Assembly: GCA_039621445.1 (NCBI GenBank)
Contig: CP154955.1
Span: forward strand, 61,979,668-62,043,667
Source of the DNA: Euglena gracilis
Lineage: Eukaryota > Euglenida > Euglenophyceae > Euglenales
DNA: 64,000 nucleotides
Reading direction: 5' to 3'
The position numbers and the translations under genes were made by a program. Numbering within the stretch: position 1 is the stretch's first letter; each line of letters starts with the position of its first letter. Shown piece by piece: positions 45,501 to 55,003 of this stretch. The notes beneath the pieces were generated by a model. The model saw only the letters and a list, made by a program, of their open reading frames with translations, searched no databases and was not told the origin of the DNA.

Positions 45501-45600
45501 GTCCCCCATGCAGAGCCCGAAGCCCCCTCCCCTGGTCCCTCCCCACCGCCCCCCGCCCCTGTTCGCCACGACACTGATCAGGCAGCTTTATGAGAAATAG
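32533..45600 (+). CDS. CofD/YvcK (UPF0052)-family protein, fifteen-exon gene
   Basis: Fifteen plus-strand exons join to about 520 residues that follow the CofD/YvcK fold from end to end. In order they carry [10 protein letters not shown] (Gly-rich nucleotide-binding start), [144 protein letters not shown] and EYITHVLYL. Family knowledge: archaeal and actinobacterial CofD builds the phosphodiester of coenzyme F420. Bacterial YvcK binds UDP-sugars and supports cell-wall synthesis and growth on gluconeogenic carbon. Plant and fungal members are uncharacterised. The eukaryotic pattern here (GSIGNY...GSLEAA) matches that last group, so no substrate is claimed. Exons 1 and 15 are the least certain, and a true start codon was not fixed. 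Confidence 0.9.
33072..33153 (+). CDS. CofD-like gene, exon 2
   Basis: AG|GCGAAG to CTGG|GTGTGA. Encodes [20 protein letters not shown] followed by KEIIRVL. Phases match both neighbours, and the signature V-P-(I/V)-S-D-(N/D)-G-G-S is complete. Confidence 0.92.
33265..33435. mobile_element. TIR family B relative inside the CofD-like gene
   Basis: It starts CTGTACGGGAATCC, followed by GTGGGTGGTGGGTGGAGGGTC and a C run, like the copies at 18,046 and 56,224. The right end is indistinct. It lies in the intron between exons 2 and 3. Confidence 0.35.
33924..34005 (+). CDS. CofD-like gene, exon 3
   Basis: CACAG|GCGGCC to GCCCA|GTCGGA. Encodes [20 protein letters not shown], the conserved GP-x-GD-x-R core. 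The donor is inferred because it restores phase with exon 4. Confidence 0.88.
35256..35307. repeat. (ATGG)13 tetranucleotide repeat
   Basis: Perfect ATGG repetition in the intron before exon 4. Confidence 0.95.
35381..35472 (+). CDS. CofD-like gene, exon 4
   Basis: CCCCAG|CGAGGA to GGATG|GTACGC. Encodes [20 protein letters not shown], then KTECLRIVD, the LLxHRL region. Confidence 0.85.
35630..35690. repeat. (CA)n microsatellite
   Basis: Interrupted CA repeats in the intron between exons 4 and 5. Confidence 0.95.
35749..35883 (+). CDS. CofD-like gene, exon 5 (3' edge unresolved)
   Basis: CTGCAG|ACCAGACT opens a frame that reaches [20 protein letters not shown], then LHFL. No GT donor exists within about 90 bp downstream. 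A GC or GA donor, or an error, must be assumed. Confidence 0.75.
36452..36567 (+). CDS. CofD-like gene, exon 6 (loop region)
   Basis: GGGAG|GGGCCC. The frame [20 protein letters not shown], then [13 protein letters not shown], has almost entirely G/C third positions, so it is coding. It falls in the variable loop before the GSIGN motif. The 3' edge (a GC donor at 36,568) is chosen only because it fits phase. Confidence 0.6.
37146..37548. mobile_element. TIR family C, copy 1 (about 400 bp)
   Basis: The left end has CTCCCAAATAATTCCC and the right end TAATTATTTGGAGGG (inverted). The interior AATTTACCATTTTTGGAGGC, CAGATGATCCAGAAAAA and TCGTCGGCCCAAAA aligns with 57,777-58,150. No coding capacity. 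It ends about 45 bp before exon 7. Confidence 0.55.
37595..37743 (+). CDS. CofD-like gene, exon 7
   Basis: CCCCAG|CGGCGG (a GCG repeat giving poly-Ala), then [20 protein letters not shown], then [15 protein letters not shown]. There is no GT near the end. The donor CGC|GCTACG fits phase with exon 8. Confidence 0.85.
38102..38161 (+). CDS. CofD-like gene, exon 8
   Basis: CCCCAG|GCCCCA to TCCAAG|GTGCGG. A 60-nt exon encoding [20 protein letters not shown], the conserved V-x-P-V-I-N/T strand. Confidence 0.88.
38486..38586 (+). CDS. CofD-like gene, exon 9, with GC donor
   Basis: CACAG|GTGACC. Encodes [20 protein letters not shown], then a short polar tail. The donor ATTGG|GCAAGG is a GC-AG type site and gives the phase needed by exon 10. 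Confidence 0.7.
39339..39489 (+). CDS. CofD-like gene, exon 10, donor inside a (GT)n repeat
   Basis: GGAG|GTGGGT to GACATG|GTGTGT. Encodes [20 protein letters not shown], then [20 protein letters not shown], one of the most conserved parts of the family. The intron begins at once as a pure GT repeat. Confidence 0.92.
39490..39557. repeat. (GT)34 microsatellite forming an intron 5' end
   Basis: Pure GT repeat beginning at the first intron base after exon 10. Confidence 0.95.
40501..40805. mobile_element. TIR family F with internal tandem repeats (about 305 bp)
   Basis: The left end is a C run plus CCCGGGAAACTGTCA. The right end is its inverse, TGACAGTTTCCCGGG plus a G run. The interior is built of degenerate repeats of CCCGGGAAACTGTCAGGGTC and CCGGTACCGGCCAACCTGTC. 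It lies in the intron before exon 11. Confidence 0.6.
40919..40999 (+). CDS. CofD-like gene, exon 11
   Basis: ATTCCAG|GGGAAG to CTGACG|GTCAGG. Exactly 27 codons, including [19 protein letters not shown] (LLNG...DRET motif). Phase 0 at both ends. Confidence 0.93.
41267..41344 (+). CDS. CofD-like gene, exon 12, with GC donor
   Basis: GTCCAG|GCCTGG to CAGGGG|GCGTGC. Encodes [19 protein letters not shown], matching the 'A-x-D-(F/V)-V-x-A' helix of the family. The GC donor is preferred because it keeps phase 0. Confidence 0.7.
41855..42105. mobile_element. TIR family B copy
   Basis: G-run/C-run palindromes flank CCAGGCCTTCCCGTATTT and the hairpin CACCTTCGGTGCTGAAGG. A second arm ends CCTTCCCGTACAGCCCTG. 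The same order is seen at 56,224-56,440. Intronic. Confidence 0.5.
42304..42420 (+). CDS. CofD-like gene, exon 13
   Basis: GCAGTCAG|CCCCCT to GAGCAG|GTGTCC. 39 codons with [20 protein letters not shown]; the YITHVLY strand is conserved. Confidence 0.9.
42795..43332. mobile_element. TIR family D, copy 1 (about 538 bp)
   Basis: The left end is GGGTGGGAAATTGATATC and the right end TATCAATTCCACCC (inverted). The interior has repeated CCGCAATTT motifs and TTGTTATTTTGTTGCAAATT, and aligns along its length with 54,269-54,817. Non-coding. It lies in the intron between exons 13 and 14. Confidence 0.65.
44104..44190 (+). CDS. CofD-like gene, exon 14
   Basis: CCATAG|CTGCGG to ATGCTG|GTGCCC. 29 codons, [20 protein letters not shown] then AHHYNDRML, joining exon 13 as ...[13 protein letters not shown]. 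Confidence 0.88.
44830..44958 (-). CDS. Possible last exon of a minus-strand gene, nested in the CofD-like gene
   Basis: On the minus strand ACGAG|GGAGTG opens 42 codons with strongly GC-rich third positions ([20 protein letters not shown], then [18 protein letters not shown]), ending at TGA. No frame on the plus strand is as good. The tail faintly recalls CobW C-terminal domains, but this is weak. No partner exons were found upstream on that strand. Confidence 0.3.
   Translation of the reverse strand, partial: GVVGLAVELKDRRLISHICRTSHPSRQLRIAFIGRDAGDLAH
45199..45310. mobile_element. TIR family E fragment
   Basis: GGCATCTTTTTTAGTCAGAAGC, then a C/G-rich body, resembles the left part of the element at 49,379-49,588. 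No matching right end is clear. Confidence 0.3.
45514..45600 (+). CDS. CofD-like gene, probable last exon
   Basis: CCCCCATGCAG|AGCCCG to TAG 45,598-45,600, phase 0. Encodes a Pro-rich linker ending [14 protein letters not shown], which fits the short C-terminal helix of the family. If exon 14 instead reads through, the stop is TGA at about 44,297-44,299. Confidence 0.55.
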   Translation, partial: SPKPPPLVPPHRPPPLFATTLIRQLYEK

Positions 45601-48600
45601 AGCAACTGTAAATTGAAACAATGTAGGTGCGTTCATGTCACATGTCTACAGATGTGTGTATCCGCATTGGGTGGACAAAAATTACAAGAGACAAAAGTTG
45701 CAGGAAAAATATTAGGGCAAAATTTATGGGAAAATTTTGAATTTTGAAAGAATTTTTGGGTAATTTCACCATTTTGGGGGAAATGTTTACTTTTTCTCAC
45801 TTGTAATGAATATTTTTTTGGTAAAAGCTCACTCAAAATTCCAAAAAAGAATGATCAAAATGGATTTCTGATGGTCTTTTTGACCTGTTTCATTACAAAA
45901 TGAATCACAAAAACATCATAAACCTTGGCTTGTTTGTGTGTTAAGTTTGACGACCTCCTGGCTTCCCCAAACGGCCTAGGATGATATTGTTTCCACGGTT
46001 GTCCAAGGCTGCAATGGTTCCGAAATTTTCTCATTCTTTATCGAGTTGATGCAGAGAGGGTCTGACCCCTCTGATTATTGACCAAGTGTCCTCTGTCGCT
46101 AAATTGTTGGGGGGGAAACACCGCTCAGTTGTGTGGGTGCTTGCATTGTGGTTAACATTCAAGGTTTTGTTGCCACCCAATTTTGTTTGGTTTACATGAA
46201 AGAAGTAGTGTCTCTCAGTAGCTTTGTCATTGAACGCGGTCGAGAACCCAAAAAAGTCAACCGTTTTTTGACGAGTTGGGTGACTGGGCGAAGGTCCAAG
46301 GACGCCAGAAATCACTCTTTTTCCCAAGGCCGACCCGTTTTTTGCCAAACGTTTTTTCGGCCGTGTTTCCTGCGGATGGGCAGTTGTTGTTGTTTTTTTG
46401 CTCAAGCACACCGCACGCGTGTCTACTTCGGCGTGCGTGACATTGTGAACACGGTGGCCTGGCACGGGCGCCGCCGGCGGCCCCTCCCACGCCCTCCTCC
46501 GCGCCCTCCCCCCTGAGGGCGGTCCTCTCTTTGTGAGGCGTGGGCTCTCCGAGGCCGCTCTGCTCCACACGTGATGCCTGCGAGGAGTGGGTGTGACGAC
46601 GGGGAGTGGGTTGGGACTCCCCCCTCCAACGGATTCCCCGACTCCAGCGCCCATTGCTGATGTGTGGATCTGTCTGGCGATCATGTTTGTGCATACACAA
46701 AACACGTGTTTTATAGCGAGTCGCAGGAAGTGTGCAACGTGTAGGGACCACAGGGTCTCTTCACCCCCAGAAAAACAGAACTCGATGTATCTCGTTCGGC
46801 TGAGTGATGTGCATCTGTTTACAACACAAACAGGTCTGTTGCCACAACTCCTCTGTGGGGGCCTGGGTTCATGCCACTCCCAAATGTGTGTATGTGTCTA
46901 GACGTTGGACACACTGCACTCCATCGTTTCATTTTGTGTGTGATAAAGAGGCTCAGCCGCCACCCCTCCCGCACTCCACACTGCCATACCTCCCCCGCCA
47001 TTAACACCCCCCCACTCGCAGACGCGTGCACGTGCGCGTGGGGCTGTGTTGCGTCTTCCCTGTCCCAGGCCAGCTGTTCGTTCCAGGTTTCAGGTGGTTG
47101 TTGTACCTCTGGGCAACGTCGCACCCTGTCAATGTTGCAGGGAGAGCTGGCTTCTCTTCTTCGCCCCCCCCCCCCCCCAAAGGGCAATCAATGGCATCTA
47201 GGGTGTGTTAAGGCTGTCGCTCCAGGGAAATTCGCACTCATTAACCAAGATACATACCCCCGGGTTTTTGCTCCCCTCCTCTTTACATACAACGTTTGGC
47301 CTCCCTAAAGTTGGCCTTCGGCCTTAACTTGCCACCTTACCCCCATTTTGGGGGGGTTTGGCCTTTTTTGTGCATGGCCCACCAAACTTCATAGCATGCG
47401 AGGTTGGCCTTTAAGGTTGGCCCCTGACCTTCAATTTGTGCCCAAACCAAGCACCCGGGGAGGGCAGAATGAGCAACCTAGAGAAACGTGACAGCCCCAA
47501 CCCTACACCCCCTCCAGTTAACAACCACCAATGGGAAATGTCCACCGCTTTGCGAAATATTCCGGTGCCAGGGTCTGCAGGCAAAATGCTGGAGCTGGGC
47601 TTTCAGGTTCGCAAAAGTGCGCATCCTCATCAGATTTGTTTGTCAGTCCCCACACGTTTTTTTTTTCACAGGGTTTGCCGCTTTCTGAGGATCGTCAGAG
47701 GGAGGAGGGTTAAACCTTCCCCAATTTTTTGCGTCCAAAAAATTTCGCCTGCTGTTTTGTGGGACATTTCAGTTCAGAGAGCGTAAAATGTTTCCTGGGG
47801 ATCTTGCAATCCTCACCAGGCGAAAGGCTGGGCAGCCAACAAAAACCAGACTCCCAAATTCACCCTCCAACCCTCCAACAACCCTCCAACGGCATACAGC
47901 AGCGGGGGAGGGGGATAGAAATCTCTTTGCAAAATTCCAATAAAAAAAATTGCTCAGAATTTACTTTCAAATGAACACCCCAGAATAAGCTCCCCAAAAA
48001 GTAAACCCCCTGCCTAATTTCGGCAAATCCAAAAGCCAGACCCCCCAAAAATCCGTCAGGGTTTTTTTGGGAATTTCGAAGAAAGACCCCCCCAAAACTA
48101 AGAAATGATTTTGCTTGTGTTAAAATTTGGCATTTTCGGAAACAATTCTTGTGCATTGCCCAAAACCACCCATTTTTGGACTTGTTTGTGGACCTCTTGC
48201 AGGAAATTTTGTCGACCAAAATTTTCGGGAAAGTCTGAAAGGTCGACCGACCCCCCACCTCCAAAAAACCCCTTTTCACCCACCTCCCAAAAAACCCATT
48301 TTCAGCGATGGACCTGAATGGGGGGGGGGGGCATTTTGAGCAATGCACAAAGTGGTGTCGCGCGCTTTTTTTTAATGTTTTTGGGAACCCCCAAAAATGG
48401 TATTTATGAGATCTGGGAAGGTCAAGGAGAGAGAATAATAAGAGTCCCCAAAAACAAAACAAGTCTCGCAACTCCAGCTGGAGGCTCAACAGACCCAATA
48501 TAGGACCTTGAGTTTTATTTTGGGGCTATTGCACGACGGTTCCAACGCCCCCCCCCCCAGTGCTCTCATGCCCTCCCTCCCTGCACCCCATCCACTCCCA

Positions 48601-49378
48601 TACCCACACCCCTCGTAACAGCCCACCGCACACTCCCTGCCTGTACATTAGCCCCTCCTGATGAGCTGTTATCGGGCCCCTAGGGCCAGCTGTTTGGATT
48701 GAAAGACCACATGCAGGCACCAATGGGGAAAGTGCGGAAAGATGGGTGGTGGTGTTATGTTTGGGGCCGACACACCCATGAGGGCAATTGCTTACACATT
48801 CACCCAACCCCCCCCCACTTATAACCCCTGGGGGTTAGAGGATCCTGATTGGTGGTCGGCCCCAAGGGGGGGGGGGGTCAAAAATACCCCCTGTTTTCGC
48901 ACCAGGGGCAAACAAGGTATTTTTTTTTTCCGTGAACAATTGAATTGAATTTCCTGAATCAATTTCTTGTTTCCCTGATTTGTACTTTGGAAAGCACAAT
49001 TGAATGCAATGCCAAGAAAAAAAGAGAGTGTGAACGGAGTAAACAGAGCCCTGCGCAGAAAATGTACATTTTGGGGGGGCTACTTGATATACACTGCTGT
49101 TGCAAAACCGAGGCAATTTGATGAGCTTTTGCAAAAACGTCATAAGTTGGCATGCCCACTTATCCTGTTTTTTTTTGGCACACCGTGGGATTTTTGGCAC
49201 ATTTTTTACCTTTTGCTTCTTCATCATTTTTCCCTCTGGAGGAGGGGACTAAACGTCACTGTTTGGTGGTTGGGCCCAGGGGGGGGGATATAAGTGGGGG
49301 GGGGGCGGGTTTATAGGAGGGGCCATAATTGTTGTTGCAGAAGGAAAAAGTGAAGCCTGTGACAGAGAGCTCCTGTGC

Positions 49379-49588
49379 AGGCTTCTTCTTGAGTCAGAAG
49401 CCCCCCCCCCCCCCCGGGAGGTCCTGGACCAGAGGCCCGCGTATGGGTTTCGGCGTGAAGCGGCCAAAATTTTTGGAAAATGCCCTCAGACGGCCTGATT
49501 TTGGGGGGTTCCCCCCTGGGGGGTCCCACGTTGGGCTGGGTGGGTGGAGGAACCCTCTCCCCTCCGGGAGTCTTAAAAAGAAGCCTGC
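49379..49588. mobile_element. TIR family E, copy 1 (about 210 bp)
   Basis: Starts CAGGCTTCTTCTTGAGTC and ends TTAAAAAGAAGCCTG, inverted at the last 10 bp. The interior has a 15-C run, AATGCCCTCAGACGGCC and a GGTTCCCCCCTGGGG palindrome. The interior and ends are shared with 60,656-60,842. Confidence 0.6.
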
Positions 49589-51586
49589 CCCTGTGAGAGG
49601 CGAGTTTTCCCTTTTTCTGTCCCTTTCTGTGTTGCAAACCAAACCCAGCCTCAGCCACGGGGGGGGGGGGGTGAGGCAGTCCTTTCTGGGGCGAGAAGCA
49701 CTGGACCCCGGAACCATGGATTCACTTAACACCTGTGCAACCCCCCTCAGGGAGGGGGTGGATTTTTGAGAATGGGTGGGTGGGTGGGGCCCATGGACCT
49801 CTGGGGTGCGCCATGGGTCAGGTTTTTGCCCGGCCAATGGCAGGAAAAGTTTTTTCAGCGTTTTTAGCTGATTTTGGCTGGATTTTGGGTGGTTGGGTGG
49901 GTGGTTGACCTGGGGGGGGGGGTTGTGGTGGGCGGGTTTTTGAAGAGAGTGGGTGGGTGGGTCTGAGCCTGGGAAAAAGTGCCCCCCAGGGTCACTGAGT
50001 GAATCCATGACCCCAACTCTGGGTTTCTGCAAGGTAGCAACCCATGTCAACGCGTGCTGAGGGGCATTGTCTTCGACAACAACAACGTGACCATTTTTGG
50101 AAAAAGAATCCAAATAAATGGAAATGGAAATGTAAAACATGAAAATTGGGCTATCTGGAGGAAGGCTGCTGGTTGACCCAGGATTGAAGAATAGAAACCA
50201 CAATATCCTGTGAGCAAGAGCATTGAAAGAGCTTGTCAGTGACATGAACGTTTCATTGCATGTGAACCGGGTTCAAAAGTGATTATCCTGACCTGTCAGT
50301 TGGGATAACAGGGGCCGAGCATGGGTGCCTGGCCCTCACCCATTTCTCGTATATGCAGGGCAGGGTTGATCGCCTGCCCACACAGTCCACGCAATGCCCA
50401 AGAGAAGTGACAGTGACCGCCAAACCTTTGCATGTGCTGTTCCTCCAAATTATTCCACCCATTGGCATATGGGCGCGAGCGGTACCCCCCCTTTGTCCAA
50501 AACACATTGTGCAGTTACTGCACGTTTTCGAGGCATGACCTGGACGTTTCCATTGGATTGCAATGTCAATGACACACTGTGTCGTTGACATGATACGGGG
50601 TGGGTGAGCCAGCCGGCCGGCCGGCCGGCAGCCCTTCTCTGTCCTTGCCCCCTTCCCCCCCCTTAATTTTGATTCCTGTCCAACCAGCCTTCGGATGGCT
50701 GGATGGGTGCATGTTTTACCCCCTTGGCAGGTGCAAAGATGGGTCAAAATGGCTGCCCGGCTGAAAATTTTTTGTCAAAGCATCATTTCAACAATGAACA
50801 GGGTTTGGAATTTTTGTGCAGTTTCGACATTTTCATAACCAGTTTGACCCTCGGTTGGGATATACCACATCGAATCCCACCACCAACAAAAGCGGTGGTC
50901 CTCTATGGCTCCCAAGCTCTTGTTGGGGGGGTTGGCCAGCGTTTGTTTGGCAATTTTGTTCTGCCATTGAGTGCCTTCCGGTGTGGGTTGCCGAAGGAGA
51001 TCCGGGGAATTCTGAATAAATGTCAAAGGCTGGGGTCGAGGAGGTTTGCTCCCTGGATTTTTCCGTTATTTTTGAATTTGCAAAGCACATTTGTTTTATA
51101 AGCGAAGGAAGGGTTACGTGGATTGTTCACTGCGGGCGGCGGGGAGGGGGGGGCAGAGGTCGTCTTGCATTGGGGTTGGCTTGTTGAGGATCCTTGTTCT
51201 TTGTCCATGCCACATCTGTGCGTGTTTGCTTGTGTCTGTGTTTCTCCTCGTGTGGCTGGTTTTTGTAATCACTTCATTTTCCTGGTTGCCACATGCCATA
51301 TAACGCTCTGAGTTGATTTTGGACAAGGTGTGTGGTGTTGCCCCTTCCTCCCAAGGGAGAGGTCCCATTCTGCACCCCACCCATTAAGCCGAATCATTTT
51401 GTGGACGTGAGTTGGGTGTATTTTGTGTGATGGGAGATTCTGGCTGAGCATTTTGCACCCCTCTCCTGCCTCATATGACATAAAGTGGAACCCCCACACT
51501 TGAGCGTGGGGTATCGTGTGGGCTCCGCTTTACGCCAAGTCTCTCCCCGCCAATGGCCACCAACAATGCGTTTGACAGTCTTGTCT

Positions 51587-51622
51587 GAGGGGCGAGGGGC
51601 GAGGGGCGAGGGGCGAGGGGCA
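51587..51622. repeat. GAGGGGC heptanucleotide repeat (5 units)
   Basis: Five perfect copies of GAGGGGC followed by a partial one. Confidence 0.85.
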
Positions 51623-51786
51623 GGGGCTCCTCCCAGTTTCGCCATTTCCCTGCCCCTTCATCCAATAGTCTTCTTCCGGGTCTCCTCTCTTTGGCCCCCA
51701 CTCTCTCAGATCGTTTGATAGCGCTTTTTTTCTGTCTCGTTCGTAAACATGGCTGCGGAATAGAATACCATTATCAGAATACCGTT

Positions 51787-51816
51787 ATGGAGGCATTCGA
51801 TGTGGAGAAGTTCGAG
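51787..51816 (+). CDS. Candidate first exon of the cullin gene
   Basis: ATGGAGGCATTCGATGTGGA followed by GAAGTTCGAG encodes MEAFDVEKFE before the donor GAG|GTGTGT. It joins in phase 0 to the exon at 54,853 (...KFE|EDWRELE), as a cullin N-terminus would need. It is only ten codons and the intron would be 3 kb, so chance is quite possible. Confidence 0.3.
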
Positions 51817-54268
51817 GTGTGTGGGCACCACAATGGGCGACCAGGGGAAGGTATATTGTGCCTGGGACTGGACAATGCCAACCCAGGTCCCATCCTTAGG
51901 GACAAAAAGAAAGCCCTCCCCTGAAGGACCTCCCCTTGCAAAGGGTTGGCCAACGGCCGGTAGAGGACTCGAACAAGGTCGACAATCAAAGAGTCGAAAA
52001 AACGCATTTGTTGACATTTGGCTGGGTTGGGGATTTGTCCAAGGATGCCAGAAATCTTCTTTTCCCCAACGTCGACCTGTTTTTGCCAAAGCACGTCATT
52101 TTTTTGGCCCCAGTTTGCTTGTGGGTTTTCCATCGAGTGTGCTGAACGGTATTTTTGCTTTTTATGTTACCCGCCCCCTCCCCTTGCCGTACGACCACCC
52201 CTCATTTACGACCCCCCCCCCCCCCCCGGTCGCAGGTTGCAGGTCATGGGGGTGTTATGACCACCGTCGCAGGTTGCAGGTTGCGAAAAATTTAGCACCA
52301 CCTTACCAACGACCGCCCCCTCATTTACAGCCACCCCTCGGTCGCAGGTTGCAAGTTATGGGGGAGTTACGACCCCCCCCCCCCGGTCGCAGGTTGCAGG
52401 AACCCGGTCGTACGACAAGGGGGGCAGGTAAGGAGGCTCTGTGTTGATAAAAGAAATGATCTATTGTATTTTTCTGGCAAATGGTTACACAACCGTTGTC
52501 AATGACACATTTTTGGAACGTTGTCGCTTTCTGGAAGTTTCTTCCAAGAAGTTGTGAAATTGCCTTATTCTTCAAGTCAGAATTTTTTTCAGAAGTTTAG
52601 CTAAAACGATTTAAACTCTTTTTCCAAGATTCTTCAAGGTGTTTCTAACCCCTTTGCTTTGATTTTTTTCACTGGTTTTTTCTGCTAAATGGGCGCACTG
52701 GATATGGTTTGGCTCATATTTCCATGTTTTCTGGCAAATCTGGCGAATGTGAATAATTGCTGAATCTTACTCGAAATTTTGTAGCATAATGGCAATTTTT
52801 TTCGGTCATTTCAAACAAAATTGCGCAAACCCCCCAAATAGAAGCCCAGGGCAGCTACAAGCAGGGTGGACAAGGTTTTTGTTTTTGCATAGACGGGCAC
52901 TGAGAACAATTTTTGTGTGGAAAATACTAAAGCATCATTAAAACATGCAATAGCAGGAGGAAAAGGTTTTTATGCATTTCCAGGCGCACAGCACCGACAG
53001 TTTAATAAATTAAATTAAATTTTCGTTATTTTTGCGGGGTGTTTTTATTTCCGCCAAAATTCCAAAAAAAATTTCCAGCTATTAACCTCCAATATGACCC
53101 CCCCCCTGCCCTGGATTTCGGGCGAAAAATAACACCCCGGGGGGTTATTTTTTTGGGGGGGGTTACAAGTGCACCTTATCTTTAGCATGTAAGGTCCAAA
53201 CAAAAAAGCAGAGCTGCATTCCTCTGCCGCTAGAGGTGCTCCGCACCCGTGATTTACCTGGGGGGATCACAGTACAGATTTGGTAAGAAATTTTCTGCAA
53301 ATGAACCTTTTTTAAAAGTTTTTTTTTAAAGACTTCAATGATTATTTGACCATTTTTTCGCAGTTTGATGAACTGGCCAGTGTGTGGCTCACAACATCAA
53401 AAACCAAAAAATTCACCATTGCTGTCCATTCCTGGTAACGTTCTGCTGACGCACACCCTGTGTGGGTGGTGGCTGGGTAAGTGGACAGATAGGCGCCACC
53501 AACCCAAGTTTGGGACAAAGGCAGGAAGGTTGCAGCAAAAAAATTCAGTTGGAGACCAGAAGCAAGTTGTGTTGTAGCATTGCCTGAAGTCAATATATGT
53601 TCCTGGGTCAGAAGGATTTGTAATTTGATGTTGGGATTTTCTGTGTTTTGTGTCTTGTTCTAATATTAGCATTCTAATAAGCTATTGATGCATGTTTTTT
53701 TCCCCTGTGTTTTGCCTTTTGTTGTTACGTTGTTGTCATGTTGTTTTGTTTTTGTGACTAACAACGTGATGATATCATGTTTAGCTTTCCCCTTGTCCAA
53801 GCTGTACAGCTTGTCTAAGCTGTACAGTGTCGTTAACACACCCCCACGTGAATGCCACATTTTGGGATATCTTCTTTTTTCCCCGAACTCTGAAATTGAA
53901 AATCCTTTGAGGCAGCAAAACCACCTGACAGTAATGTTTATAAAATGCTTTTCTCTCAAATTCGATGATTGGCCCAAAATTTGCCCCAAAACAACACCAA
54001 AGCTGCATCAAAGAGGGTTATTTGCGAACCACCATTTCAATACCAGATTGTTGGAACACTGGCATCACAGATTTTTTAAAGTTTCGTGACCCGGCGGGTG
54101 CAGACCCCCTCCCCCCCCCCCGGATCTTAAAAAAAATTTTGATTGGCATGCCTTGGACAGAATAAGGCTGAGGTGCACCACCAACCACAATCACCCGCCG
54201 AAATATATGCCTTTTCAAAAGGCAAGTGCCGGCATGCAATCAGATATTGTGAAGGACAGGGGTAAGGT
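51817..54268. other. Putative first intron or intergenic DNA
   Basis: AT-rich and repeat-bearing. It holds the element at 52,167-52,431, and a family-C-like end near 53,085-53,165 (GAAAAATAACACCCCGGGGG). No gene is seen. Confidence 0.35.
52167..52431. mobile_element. TIR family G with internal direct repeats (265 bp)
   Basis: The left end is TTACCCGCCCCCTCCCCTTG then CCGTACGACC. The right end is GGTCGTACGACAAGGGGGG then CAGGTAA (inverted). Inside are four copies of GGTCGCAGGTTGCAGG-type sequence alternating with TTACGACCC(C)n. Non-coding. Confidence 0.65.
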
Positions 54269-54817
54269 GGGGGGTGTTGATATCTGCAATTTTTCCGCAA
54301 TTTCTGCAATTATCCGCAATTTTTCCGTATTTTCCCCCCGCAATTTCTCCGCATCGACCTGAAATGAAGACGAAAAAGTTCCGGCCATTCCTTGAACGTT
54401 TCACCAAGGAGCCCAGGTGCTTTTTTTGTTATTTTGTTGCAAATTTGCTAAATTTTACCAAGTTTTGCCAAATGTTGACAAATTTTGGCAATTTTTGGAC
54501 CTTTTTTAGGTTTCCCCCCAATTTCTGCTGGGAATAATTTCGGACTCAGAAACTGGGCCAGATTTTACCAGATACGAAAGTCTTCGTCCGTTTTTTTGGA
54601 TTTTTTTGGATTTCCCCCCCAAGAAATTCCTTAATTCCAGAATCAGCATGCTCACAAAATTGCAGAAATTATGTTTTTTTTTTACCTTTTTGTTGGAAGA
54701 ATGCGAATAATGGCTCAAACCTTTCCAAGTCCCTCCAGTAGAATATTAATTCCCAGAACTGCAATTTCCGCAATTTTTCCACGATTTTTTCCAAGTCCTC
54801 TGATATCAATCCCCCCC
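54269..54817. mobile_element. TIR family D, copy 2 (about 549 bp)
   Basis: The left end is GGGGGGTGTTGATATC and the right end GATATCAATCCCCCC (inverted). It aligns throughout with 42,795-43,332. It stops 35 bp before the cullin exon at 54,853. Confidence 0.65.
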
Positions 54818-54852
54818 TGGGTAAGGCCACGCACGCTTCCCGACTCGCGCAG

Positions 54853-55003
54853 GAGGACTGGCGGGAGCTGGAGGTTGGCTTCGGGCGGCTGCAGGAGTCG
54901 GTGGAGAGCGGCTTCCTGAAGGTGTTCGACAACAGCGCGTACATGAAGCTGTACGCCATCGTGTACGCCCTGCGGCGGACCCGGCCTCTCCTGCGGGGCT
55001 GTC
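54853..55003 (+). CDS. Cullin exon: first cullin repeat
   Basis: CTCGCGCAG|GAGGAC to GGCTGTC|GTGCGG. Encodes EDWRELEVGFGRLQESVESG, then FLKVFDNSAYMKLYAIVYAL. The donor is chosen because it gives an open junction with the next exon. Confidence 0.9.

Larger units (their letters stand above)
45601..51786. other. Intergenic stretch rich in G/C runs and short repeats
   Basis: No confident gene. A plus-strand GC-rich frame near 46,407-46,516 (RVYFGVRDIVNTVAWHG) is isolated. A short repeat at 46,258-46,345 (GGTCCAAGGACGCCAGAAAT) recurs at 52,037-52,090. C runs occur at 47,166-47,178 and 48,550-48,559, and a G run at 48,320-48,330. A Zn-ribbon-like frame on the minus strand near 50,300-50,700 was rejected. 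Confidence 0.35.

Noticed and set aside
46407-46516. GC-rich frame RVYFGVRDIVNTVAWHG considered as an exon
   Set aside because: Isolated, no good acceptor or donor, and it runs into Pro/Arg low-complexity sequence.
49394-50245. 283-codon minus-strand open frame
   Set aside because: It crosses a TIR element and several G-runs; the text is Pro/Gly/Ser low complexity without paralogues or domains.
50283-50747. Minus-strand frame with SKTCSNC...C.., resembling a TnpB/Fanzor zinc ribbon
   Set aside because: The second Cys pair and the usual following helix and catalytic Asp are absent, and no RuvC-like motif lies upstream. Chance similarity is likelier.
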